This document shows positions 1 through 7,436 of a stretch of DNA of 31,702 nt, piece by piece. The first letter of the stretch is position 1. Each line of letters starts with the position of its first letter. The notes under the pieces are model-generated. The model did no database searches, had not been told where the DNA came from, and was given only the letters and a program-made list of their open reading frames with translations. This DNA comes from a virus. The translations under genes and the position numbers were made by a program. Where the stretch lies: positions 1-31,702 of IMG/VR virus record IMGVR_UViG_3300047553_000260; one strand, written 5' to 3'.

Positions 1-2985
1 GTATACACCCCAGACAAGTCTGACGTAGCTCCAAAGTATTTAGCTCTAGTTTCTCCAGACGACCACTCGGCTGTTATGGATCTTGTTGCTTTGGTCCCCG
101 CTAGCGCAACCTCATCCGAGCCAGCAACCTTTGTTCGCGAAGGCGGCAAGTGGGTTCCTAATGGCCAGGTTCTTATGGACCTAAAGTCGTCTGCTCCACC
201 TCCTGTAGTTGCTCTAGATGACAAAGAAGTTTTGAACGATGTCCTCCTTCAGGTAGACGACAAGGCACCAGTTCAGGCTTCTGCATTAGAGTTCTCGATC
301 TTCTGGGAAAAGGTAGTAGAGCCACTACTTGCTGCTGGCGGATTCGACCGCAACCGTGGCAATGCCGAGAAGCTTCGCCGTTACTGGACTACTGGTAAGG
401 GTGCTCTCAAGATCCGCTGGGGCACTCCTGGTGACTGGACTCGCTGCGTTCGTCAACTTTCCAAGTACATGGGCCCACGTGCGAAGGGCTATTGCCAGCT
501 TCGCCATAAGGAGGCAACTGGTGTTTACACTGGTAGCAAATACAACCCAGGCAAGAAGAATAACTCTTTCTCGGGTATGGAGAATCTGTACACGTCAGAA
601 GAAGCATTCAACGAGGCAATGATTGAGAAGGGTCGCCTAGCTGCCCTAGCTTCGGATGCTAGAGAGAAGATTGGCTTAGTTGCGTCTGTTCGTGCAGAGC
701 AGGGAGCCAGCTTCACTATTCCAATGCTTGTCCCAGAGGAAGCCGAATCTGGCGATGGCAGAAAGTTCCGCAAGGGCGCTATCACTATGCGTGACCTGCC
801 AGTGCCACTTCTATGGCAAATCAAAACTGGTGCTGGTCACGACGGTTCTGTTGTAGTTGGACGTATCGACTACATCGAGCGTATTGAAGGCGGAATGGGT
901 AATGCTCGCGGTGTGTTTGACACGGGTCCTTATGGTCGAGAAGCAGAGCGCTTAGTTCGCCACGGATTCTTGCGTGGTGTTTCTGTAGACCTCGACCAGT
1001 TTGAGGCAAAAGAAGAGAAGAAGCCAGAACCAGAAATGGCTGAGGGAGATGGGCAGGAATTTGGTAAGGATAAACTTACCATAAATAAGGCCCGCATAAT
1101 GGCTGCTACAATTGTAGCTAAGCCAGCATTCCAAGAATGCTCTATTTTGTTGCAAGCCGAAGGGGATCAGGAGGAAAACGTGACCCCAGAAGATGGCGTA
1201 TACGAAGAGTCTATGCAGGACTTTGCTGACGTCGAACCTATTACAGCATCTGGCTTTTTAAAGTCAGATATCCCGATGACGCCACCAGCAGATTGGTTCC
1301 AGAACCCAGGGTTCACTAAGGCTACCCCACTAACTGTTACCGATGATGGTCGCGTCTACGGGCACATTGCGGCCTGGAACGTAAACCACATCGGACTGCC
1401 ACGTGCAACTAAGCCTCCTCGCTCTCGCAGCAAGTATGCTTACTTCCACACTGGAGTTATTAGAACTGAAGCAGGTACTGATGTTCCTGTTGGTCAGCTT
1501 ACTCTTGCTGGCGGACATGCTCCGCTAAATGTTGACGCCATGACTGCTGCAAAGCACTATGACGACACCGCATCTGCTGTTGCAGATATCCATGTTGGAG
1601 AAGACGAGTACGGAATCTGGTGCGCTGGATCCCTACGTCCGAATCTAGATGAGCTTCAGATCCGTGCACTTCGTGCTTCTGCTCCTTCTGGTGACTGGCG
1701 TCCAATTAACGGTTCTCTTGAACTTGTTGCTATTTGTCAGGTAAACGTACCAGGCTTCCCAACCGCTCGCGCCATGATTGCTTCTGGTAAGGTTCTTGCC
1801 CTAGTTGCAGCTGGTGCTAGCTACATGGCAATGATGAAGTGCTCTGGGGCAGCTTGCGCTCTTTCCACAAAGGCAGAAATGCTTGGAGAGCTTGCAGCTA
1901 GTGCTCCAGATCTAAAAGGCCGTGTCAGGGAAGCAAAGAAGGCACTACGTGCTGCCAACTTGCAGGCTCTAACTGCCAGCGCTGCTGAGCTTCGTGAGAA
2001 GACTCTTGTAGCAGCTGCGGTAGCAGAGCTTGCAAAGATTTCTGAAGAAGAGCGCATGGAGCTTGCTAAGGAAGGTAAGGCAATGCCAGATGGCGCTTAC
2101 CCAATTCGCAATGTAGAAGACCTTAAGAATGCTATTCAGGCTTATGGTCGCGCAAAAGCTTCAGAGCGTCGCGAAGTCCGAAAGCACATCATCAAGCAGG
2201 CTCGCAAGTTGAAGCAGGAAGCTCTTATTCCTCAGCACTGGAAGAACGCTGACTCAGCTGAGGCTGCAAGCGTAGTTGCATCTATGCGTGCAAAGCTAGA
2301 GGCGGTGGTGGCTGCTGCCCCAAAAGAGGAAGAGATCTCTGACTCAGACCTAAAAGAGCTCCGCGAAGCTAAAAAGGAAGCTGAAAAGCAGACTGAAGAA
2401 GAGATCGCTCGTGCCGAAGATGTTAAGGCTGGTCGCACAACTGTAGAAGATACCTATGACGAAAATGGTAGACAAAAGTATGTATCTGGCGTCAACCAGC
2501 CTCGTGATGCTAAGGGTAAGTACCGCACAGTTCTTGCTCGTCTTAAGCAGGACTTAGGTGTTGCTGGATTGGCTAAGGCTCTAGAGAAGGCTGAAGCTGC
2601 AGAAAACCTAGACTTCGCTGGTGACTACGCCGCATCTGTAAGTGCAAGCTCAGAACTGCTTGGAATGATTGACCGTCTAGACGCTGGTGCTCTAAATGCC
2701 CAGGCTTTAGAGAATGTTAGACTTACAGCAGCGGAACTAGGTAAGACAATTGCCAACCTTCCACTACCGTTCGGTAAAGAAGCCGACAAAATTAAGTTTA
2801 GCGATCTGCCTGCTGGACTCAAGGACCTCATCGATTCGATGATTACAAGAGTTGAAGCAAAGATCGGTAAAGAGGATGCAGATATTGCTACGGCTGATCT
2901 CAAATCCTACATGTCTGGAGCAGATGTTTACTCTCAAGGTGAGGTGCAATCACAGATGAGTAAGCTGCTCCGACTCCTTACCTAA
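1..2985 (+). CDS. Capsid maturation protease, large multidomain protein (5' end outside window)
   Basis: The reading frame is open from base 1. The first ATG (76) has no ribosome binding site, so the true start lies upstream and this is a 5'-truncated gene. Numbering from that ATG, residues 90-150 hold a conserved actinophage segment with motifs such as KIRWGTPGDW and LRHKEATG. Residues 212-360 look like a prohead serine protease of the HK97/S78 type, with H255 (GHDGS) and S303 (RGVSVDL) as likely catalytic residues. Residues 400-575 form a second block of similar layout (H494; S535 or S538). Residues 668-722 match a widespread phage segment (AMPDGAYPIRNVEDL) resembling DUF6582. The C-terminus is charged and helical. 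The product is expected to cleave capsid precursors inside the prohead, which fits its place just before the capsid gene. The protease assignment is from motif recognition; the roles of the outer domains are unknown. Confidence 0.75.
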   Translation, partial: VYTPDKSDVAPKYLALVSPDDHSAVMDLVALVPASATSSEPATFVREGGKWVPNGQVLMDLKSSAPPPVVALDDKEVLNDVLLQVDDKAPVQASALEFSIFWEKVVEPLLAAGGFDRNRGNAEKLRRYWTTGKGALKIRWGTPGDWTRCVRQLSKYMGPRAKGYCQLRHKEATGVYTGSKYNPGKKNNSFSGMENLYTSEEAFNEAMIEKGRLAALASDAREKIGLVASVRAEQGASFTIPMLVPEEAESGDGRKFRKGAITMRDLPVPLLWQIKTGAGHDGSVVVGRIDYIERIEGGMGNARGVFDTGPYGREAERLVRHGFLRGVSVDLDQFEAKEEKKPEPEMAEGDGQEFGKDKLTINKARIMAATIVAKPAFQECSILLQAEGDQEENVTPEDGVYEESMQDFADVEPITASGFLKSDIPMTPPADWFQNPGFTKATPLTVTDDGRVYGHIAAWNVNHIGLPRATKPPRSRSKYAYFHTGVIRTEAGTDVPVGQLTLAGGHAPLNVDAMTAAKHYDDTASAVADIHVGEDEYGIWCAGSLRPNLDELQIRALRASAPSGDWRPINGSLELVAICQVNVPGFPTARAMIASGKVLALVAAGASYMAMMKCSGAACALSTKAEMLGELAASAPDLKGRVREAKKALRAANLQALTASAAELREKTLVAAAVAELAKISEEERMELAKEGKAMPDGAYPIRNVEDLKNAIQAYGRAKASERREVRKHIIKQARKLKQEALIPQHWKNADSAEAASVVASMRAKLEAVVAAAPKEEEISDSDLKELREAKKEAEKQTEEEIARAEDVKAGRTTVEDTYDENGRQKYVSGVNQPRDAKGKYRTVLARLKQDLGVAGLAKALEKAEAAENLDFAGDYAASVSASSELLGMIDRLDAGALNAQALENVRLTAAELGKTIANLPLPFGKEADKIKFSDLPAGLKDLIDSMITRVEAKIGKEDADIATADLKSYMSGADVYSQGEVQSQMSKLLRLLT

Positions 2986-2997
2986 AAAATAAGGTAA
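2978..2997 (+). other. Small hairpin over the protease stop codon
   Basis: TTACCT (2978-2983) and AGGTAA (2992-2997) are complementary, with an 8-nt A-rich loop that contains most of the TAA stop codon (2983-2985). The stem is only 6 bp and no T tract follows, so a termination role is weak. The 3' arm begins an 11-mer, GGTAAAATTAT (2993-3003), that recurs exactly at 9826-9836 in another gap. Confidence 0.35.
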
Positions 2998-3009
2998 AAT
3001 TATCCGTAG

Positions 3010-3046
3010 GTGGAGTGCCTCGCGCCATGTTGCGTGGAGTCCCTCG
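3010..3046 (+). repeat. Tandem imperfect 13-bp direct repeat upstream of the capsid gene
   Basis: GTGGAGTGCCTCG (3010-3022) and GTGGAGTCCCTCG (3034-3046) differ at one base and are spaced 24 bp start to start, about two helical turns. They lie in the 119-bp gap between protease and major capsid genes. The spacing would suit a protein bound to one DNA face, or the repeats could act in the mRNA leader. Function is unknown. Confidence 0.5.
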
Positions 3047-3062
3047 GCCTTGACTGTAAATA

Positions 3063-3079
3063 GGATGTAAGTCACATCC
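3063..3079 (+). other. Leader hairpin before the capsid ribosome binding site
   Basis: GGATGT (3063-3068) pairs with ACATCC (3074-3079) around a 5-nt loop. It sits 15 bases upstream of the strong AGGAGG ribosome binding site (3095-3100) of the capsid gene. A short 5' hairpin of this kind can stabilise a highly expressed transcript; that role is inference. Confidence 0.4.
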
Positions 3080-3104
3080 ACAACTAACTGGCCTAGGAGG
3101 TACA

Positions 3105-5258
3105 GTGTACGACCAGATCAAGACTCAGCTTGACACTATCACTGAGCTTAGCGACGAACAACTCGCAGAGCTTCAGGCAGATATTGTCAGCCAGTTTGAA
3201 ATGGTTGAGGGTGAAGACCCGACTCCTGAGACAGTTGATGCTATGACGTCGCTAGCCGACTCTCTTGACATCGTACGTGGTGAACTCGCTAACCGCGAGG
3301 CTATGGCTGCTGAGCTTGCTCAGCGTGCCGCTGAAGCAACTGCCCGTGTCAAGGGTCAGGTTGCCGATGAGGGAGAAGAAATGGCTATGACCGAAGAAGA
3401 GCCTACTGGCGAAGTTACTGAAGAAGCCCCAGCTGAGGAAGTTCCTGCAGAGGAAGTTCCAGCAGAAGAGGTAACCGAGGAAGAAGCTCCAGAGGCCGCC
3501 GAGGAAGCTAAGGAAGAAGAAGAAAAGGAAGAAGAAATGTCAGTACAGGCATCAGCTTCTGAGCAGGAAACTTCTGCCGTAGAAGCAACCGAGGCAGCTA
3601 CAGTTGAGACCGCAGAGGTTTCGACCCCAGAAGCAGAGCTTTCTGCTGCTGAGGAAACTGTGGCCGAGGCTCCAGTCGAGGCGGAAGCTTCAGTCGAAGA
3701 GACTGTAGTAGAAGCTTCAGAGGTTACCGAGGCTGCCGTTGAGGCAAGCACCGAAGCCGTATCTGAGACCGAAGAGGTCGCAGAAGCATCAACCGCTCAG
3801 GAAGACGGTTCTGAACTATCAACCACAACCGAAGAAGCCGTAGAGCTTTCAACCGAAGAGACTGCAGAAGCAGTAGCTGAAGTTGAGACTGCTGCTGAGC
3901 TTTCTTCAGAAGCAAACATTGAAACATCAACCGCTCTCGTAGAAGAGCAGAAAGAGCAGGCACTAGTGAGCGCCGCAGCAGAACAGCCTTTCGAGGCTCC
4001 AGCTGACCGTCAGCCTGTAGTTCAGGTTACCGAGGCACCAGTGGCAATCACCGCTGGCGCAGACATTCCTGGCTACACCGCGGGAAGCACCATTTCAAGC
4101 ATGTCCGAGGTTGCCTCGGCTATGGAGAAGCGTCTACACTCGCTTCGCCGTGTAAACGGTGGCGACGGAGAGCAGCACATTGTTGCTTCTTTCTCGACCC
4201 AGTACCCAGAGGCTCGCTTCCTCGGTACCGACGCAGAGGCAAACGCTTCGAAGATTGACGCAGTTGTAGGTCAGGATGCACTTGTTGCTTCTGGTGGCCA
4301 CGCTGCTCCAGTCGAGACTAAGTACGACATTTTCGGCCTTGGCTCGACCACCGTTCGCCCAGTTCGCGATGCACTGCCTCGCTTCCAGGCTGACCGCGGC
4401 GGTATCCGTTTCGTAACCCCACCTTCATTCGCTTCGGGCGACTACGCTGACGCTGTTGGCGTATGGACCGCTGCTGTTGACGCTGACCCTCAGGGTGCTA
4501 CCAAGACCAGCCTGACTGTTTCTGCTGCTGCAGAGCAGACTGCTGTAACTGACGCTGTAACCCTACAGCTACAGTTCGGTAACCTGATGACCCGCGCTTA
4601 CCCAGAGTTGATCGCTCGTCACAACGAGCTTGCTCTTGTACAGCACGCTCGTGAGGCTGAGGTTAACTTGCTAACCAAGATTGGTAACGCATCAACCGCT
4701 GTTACTTCTGGCACCCTAATCGGTTTCGGTCGTGACTTCCTTGTGACTCTTCGCAAGGCTGCTGTTGCTTACCGTTCACGTCACCGCATTGCAGCGACCA
4801 CTCAGTTGAAGGCTATCATTCCTGACTGGGTATTCGACGCAATGGCTGCTGACTTGGCTATCGCAATGCCTGGCGACAACACCATCGCAGTTGGCCGTTC
4901 GGAGATCGAGGGCTACCTAGCTCTTAGCAACGTAACTCTAGTTGCAACTCCTGACCAGAACTACTTCGGTGCACAGGGTGCTGCAGCTCTTCTAGAGTTC
5001 CCAGACACCTTCACCTGGTACCTGTTCGCTGAGGGAACCTTCTTGTTCCTTGACGGCGGTACTCTGGACCTAGGTATCATCCGCGACAGCTCGCTAGTCG
5101 GCACCAACGACTACAAGATGTTCGTTGAGACCTTCGAGGGTCTTGCCAAGGTTGGTATCGAGTCTCTAAAGGTTACCCAGACCGTTAACATCAACGGTGT
5201 GGCTGCTGCTCTTCGCGACACCACTGGTGGCGCTACTGCAGCTGCTATCGAGCTCTAA
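3105..5258 (+). CDS. Major capsid protein with coiled-coil and acidic N-terminal extension
   Basis: The start is GTG at 3105, four bases after a perfect AGGAGG. Residues 1-85 are predicted coiled coil. Residues 90-285 are almost entirely Glu, Ala, Val, Thr and Ser with repeats such as EEVPAEEVPAEEV. From about residue 290 to 717 the protein has the size and look of an HK97-fold capsid subunit. The N-terminal part most likely works as a fused scaffold (delta domain) that the upstream protease removes; at roughly 290 residues it is much longer than the ~100 residues of HK97. The capsid part favours GC-ending codons, consistent with high expression. Gene position after the protease supports the call. 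No catalytic motif is expected. The exact cleavage point cannot be read from the sequence; the stretch around residues 285-300 is the likeliest place. Confidence 0.85.
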   Translation: MYDQIKTQLDTITELSDEQLAELQADIVSQFEMVEGEDPTPETVDAMTSLADSLDIVRGELANREAMAAELAQRAAEATARVKGQVADEGEEMAMTEEEPTGEVTEEAPAEEVPAEEVPAEEVTEEEAPEAAEEAKEEEEKEEEMSVQASASEQETSAVEATEAATVETAEVSTPEAELSAAEETVAEAPVEAEASVEETVVEASEVTEAAVEASTEAVSETEEVAEASTAQEDGSELSTTTEEAVELSTEETAEAVAEVETAAELSSEANIETSTALVEEQKEQALVSAAAEQPFEAPADRQPVVQVTEAPVAITAGADIPGYTAGSTISSMSEVASAMEKRLHSLRRVNGGDGEQHIVASFSTQYPEARFLGTDAEANASKIDAVVGQDALVASGGHAAPVETKYDIFGLGSTTVRPVRDALPRFQADRGGIRFVTPPSFASGDYADAVGVWTAAVDADPQGATKTSLTVSAAAEQTAVTDAVTLQLQFGNLMTRAYPELIARHNELALVQHAREAEVNLLTKIGNASTAVTSGTLIGFGRDFLVTLRKAAVAYRSRHRIAATTQLKAIIPDWVFDAMAADLAIAMPGDNTIAVGRSEIEGYLALSNVTLVATPDQNYFGAQGAAALLEFPDTFTWYLFAEGTFLFLDGGTLDLGIIRDSSLVGTNDYKMFVETFEGLAKVGIESLKVTQTVNINGVAAALRDTTGGATAAAIEL
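3372..3959 (+). repeat. Low-complexity acidic coding repeat in the capsid gene
   Basis: About 590 bases built from GAA/GAG, GCT/GCA, GTT and ACC codons encode the Glu/Ala/Val/Thr-rich capsid extension. Within it the unit encoding EEVPA or EEV is repeated in tandem around 3433-3480. Such tracts expand and contract easily, so the length probably varies among relatives. Confidence 0.7.
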
Positions 5259-5272
5259 ACCATAACTTAATA

Positions 5273-5307
5273 GGGTCGCCCTCCGAGCTTCGGCTCGGGG
5301 GGCACCC
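5273..5307 (+). terminator. Strong stem-loop after the major capsid gene
   Basis: GCCCTCCGAGC (5278-5288) and GCTCGGGGGGC (5293-5303) form an 11-bp stem (one G-T pair) closed by a TTCG tetraloop. GGGT (5273-5276) and ACCC (5304-5307) extend it past a single bulged C. The following CCACCCCCTAAAAACTTTT is not a clean T tract, so it may be a U-poor terminator, a partial terminator or an mRNA-stabilising hairpin. It would separate very high capsid expression from downstream genes. Confidence 0.75.
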
Positions 5308-5338
5308 ACCCCCTAAAAACTTTTAAGCGAGGATTATA

Positions 5339-6214
5339 ATGGCTTTCTCCAAGACAGGCGTAGTATCGGCACCTAAGATTGTGCCGTCAGCCTTTGGCTT
5401 ACTGGCCGTAGCTAAGCCAGAGAACGCTCCTGGCGAAGATCAGTGGATCCGCGGATTCTCTCAAGAGTGGGAGACCGAGCTATACTCGGCTACTAACTGG
5501 GATGCCACTGACAGCAGCAGCAGTGAGTTTATTCCTGCTGGCTCACCTAAATACTTTGATTACATCAACCCTTTCTTCATCGAAGCGCAGGAGCTTCGTT
5601 CCACACTTGGATTTAACGGACTAGACCGCGTACAGCGACTAACTCGCCAGCTTGAGGGAATCACTCAGCATGCTCTAGAGCATGAAATCTGGGACGGCGG
5701 AGTTCGCCTAGATGCTGGTCACGATAACCGTGCACTTACGTCTGGTTCAGCAACAATCCTAAATGGTGGAACTGCCCTATCTCCACGTAGAGCTCTGGCT
5801 CTCCTTGAGGCGCAAATCGGTGCTATATCTCACGGCGGCGAGCAGGGCATCATCCACATCACTCGTGATGTTGCCACCCTAATGAGCTCTAACGGCCAGA
5901 TGTTCTTCCACGAAGACGGCCGCGATCACCTACAAACTCTGACTGGCACTCCAGTAGTTATCGGTTCTGGATACTCTGGAAATGGTCCAGTAGGTGCAAC
6001 TGGTGCAACTGCATCAGACACCAACAAATGGATTTACGCCACTGGTACTGTCAAGGTTTACCTTGGCGATATCGATGTCGTGAACGACAATCTAGGCCAA
6101 GCTTACGATGTGTCGGGCAATCAAAATGACATGCGTCTCAAAGCAATCCGCCCAGCTGCGGTTTACTTTGACACATCCATCCACCTAGCTGTCAGAGTAG
6201 ATCTAACAGCTTAA
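5339..6214 (+). CDS. Second capsid-like protein, possible vertex (pentamer) or minor capsid subunit
   Basis: The 291-residue product starts at ATG 5339 with GAGGA five bases ahead. It has the general pattern of an HK97-fold capsid subunit. A helical segment with ALEHEIWDGG is followed by a long helix around SPRRALALLEAQIG. A beta-rich part then contains HITRDVATLMSS and LTGTPVVIGSGY, and the end (RPAAVYFDTSIHLAVRVDL) is typical of capsid C-termini. The gene sits directly after the major capsid gene, behind the hairpin. Some actinophages encode a separate pentamer capsid protein at this position, and that is my best reading. A decoration or other head protein is the alternative. It lacks the acidic extension of its neighbour. 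Confidence 0.55.
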   Translation: MAFSKTGVVSAPKIVPSAFGLLAVAKPENAPGEDQWIRGFSQEWETELYSATNWDATDSSSSEFIPAGSPKYFDYINPFFIEAQELRSTLGFNGLDRVQRLTRQLEGITQHALEHEIWDGGVRLDAGHDNRALTSGSATILNGGTALSPRRALALLEAQIGAISHGGEQGIIHITRDVATLMSSNGQMFFHEDGRDHLQTLTGTPVVIGSGYSGNGPVGATGATASDTNKWIYATGTVKVYLGDIDVVNDNLGQAYDVSGNQNDMRLKAIRPAAVYFDTSIHLAVRVDLTA

Positions 6215-6238
6215 TTAACCAATAAGGAGAATAGCTAG

Positions 6239-7360
6239 ATGGCTACTCAAGAATATGCAGCCAGCATTCAGGGTGTGTCGATCCGTGTCACCCGCCTAGA
6301 TGCTGCTGGTAACCTAATGGGCGGAGCTGGTGACTCGTACACCACTTCAGCCTTTATGCGTGTTTCGTTCACTCCAGAATACGAAGAAGGCGACGAGATC
6401 ACCGAAAAGGGTGCCAACGGTGTTGTATGCGTAACATACAAGGCCCCAGACACTCTAAAGCGTATCACCATGGAGCTCGCTATTTGTGAGCCAGACCCAG
6501 AGCTATCTGCTCTAATTTCTGGTGGTCTACTGCTTCGCAAGAACCTTGGCACTGCTGACGACCCTAACCACAAGTCAATCGGTTGGGCTGCTCCTGGTGT
6601 TGGTGACGACCCTGCTGGTAACGGTGTTGCCATCGAGGTTTGGTCACACGCTATTAAGGACGGCAAGAAGGCTGGCGTACTGCCATACTTCCACTGGATC
6701 TTCCCATTCGTGAAGATGCGTCAGTCTGGCGACCGTGTCATCGAGAACGGCCTAATGGCTAACACCTTCGAAGGCTACGGTCTTGGAAACGCTAACTTCA
6801 AGTCAGGTCTTGATGGCCGCTGGGAATTCCCGATTGCTGCAGAGCGTCCATACGCTTACGCACGCACTGACTGGGCACCTACTGGTCTAAACGGCTTCTA
6901 CACTTGGACTGACGGCTCTGGCCCTGTTGTATTTACTTCAGCTGCAGTATCTGACCCAAGCTCTGTAACCTTGAGCAGCTACTACGCAACACTAGCTGGT
7001 ACCCAGGGTAACCTAGTATTCAGCGCTGCTCCTGGCATAGCTGCTGGCGACGTGATCTCTGTATCTAACGTATCGCCTGCTCTAAACGGAGACCAGGTTG
7101 TATCTGCAGTATCTGGCAACACTGTAAGCTTTGTAAGCAGCTCTATCACTGCTGACATCGCTTCTGTTGGATCTCCAAACACTGTAGCTCGTGGTGCTAA
7201 GGTCATCGTAACTGACTCTAAGGACCCTGAGGCACCTGCCTACACCCCAGTAACCTCTCTAGGATCTGGTGGAGACACCTACAACGTTCCTGGAAACCTT
7301 GGCTACAACGCTGACAGTGCAATCGACAACATCATTGCATCAAACGAAAACCCTAGCTAA
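6239..7360 (+). CDS. Major tail protein (tail tube subunit) with C-terminal beta module
   Basis: The ATG at 6239 follows AAGGAGA (6223-6229). Residues 1-225 resemble actinophage tail-tube proteins, with motifs such as PYFHWIFPFVKMRQSGD and LDGRWEFPIAAERPYAYAR. Residues ~249-311 are an added Ser/Val/Ala-rich beta domain of the form YATL...GDVISVSNVS...LNGDQVVSAVSGNTVSFV, a module also seen in the downstream hub and fibre proteins. Such add-on domains usually decorate the outside of the tube. The gene lies between the capsid genes and the connectors, rather than after the connectors as in lambda or HK97. Alternative: another abundant structural protein, but size, composition and flanking hairpins favour the tail tube. 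Confidence 0.7.
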   Translation: MATQEYAASIQGVSIRVTRLDAAGNLMGGAGDSYTTSAFMRVSFTPEYEEGDEITEKGANGVVCVTYKAPDTLKRITMELAICEPDPELSALISGGLLLRKNLGTADDPNHKSIGWAAPGVGDDPAGNGVAIEVWSHAIKDGKKAGVLPYFHWIFPFVKMRQSGDRVIENGLMANTFEGYGLGNANFKSGLDGRWEFPIAAERPYAYARTDWAPTGLNGFYTWTDGSGPVVFTSAAVSDPSSVTLSSYYATLAGTQGNLVFSAAPGIAAGDVISVSNVSPALNGDQVVSAVSGNTVSFVSSSITADIASVGSPNTVARGAKVIVTDSKDPEAPAYTPVTSLGSGGDTYNVPGNLGYNADSAIDNIIASNENPS

Positions 7361-7371
7361 TCCCTAGAACA

Positions 7372-7414
7372 AACGGGTGGTAGCTCTAGAAACTAACTAG
7401 GGCTGCCACCCGTT
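7372..7414 (+). terminator. 18-bp stem-loop after the major tail gene
   Basis: Bases 7372-7389 pair with 7397-7414 over 18 positions (two G-T pairs), leaving a 7-nt loop, AAACTAA. The inner part is CTAG/CTAG and the outer part AACGGGTGG/CCACCCGTT. No T tract follows (AAACTTATAAAG), so it may be a U-poor terminator or an mRNA 3'-end stabiliser. Like the hairpin after the capsid gene, it insulates an abundant structural gene from lower-expressed connectors. Confidence 0.75.
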
Positions 7415-7436
7415 AAACTTATAAAGAGGTACTTAC

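Noticed and set aside
76-78. ATG 76 as the true start of the protease
   Set aside because: No ribosome binding site precedes it and the frame stays open to base 1, so the gene begins before the window.
2986-3104. A tRNA or other structured RNA in the capsid leader gap
   Set aside because: No cloverleaf or known RNA pattern could be folded; only the repeats and one short hairpin were supported.
3356-3751. 131-residue open frame on the minus strand inside the capsid gene
   Set aside because: It is a Ser/Ala/Thr-only shadow of the GAA/GCT repeats, with no ribosome binding site.
6268-6666. 132-residue minus-strand frame in the tail-tube gene
   Set aside because: Antisense to conserved coding sequence and rich in Ser/Pro/Arg, as random frames are here.
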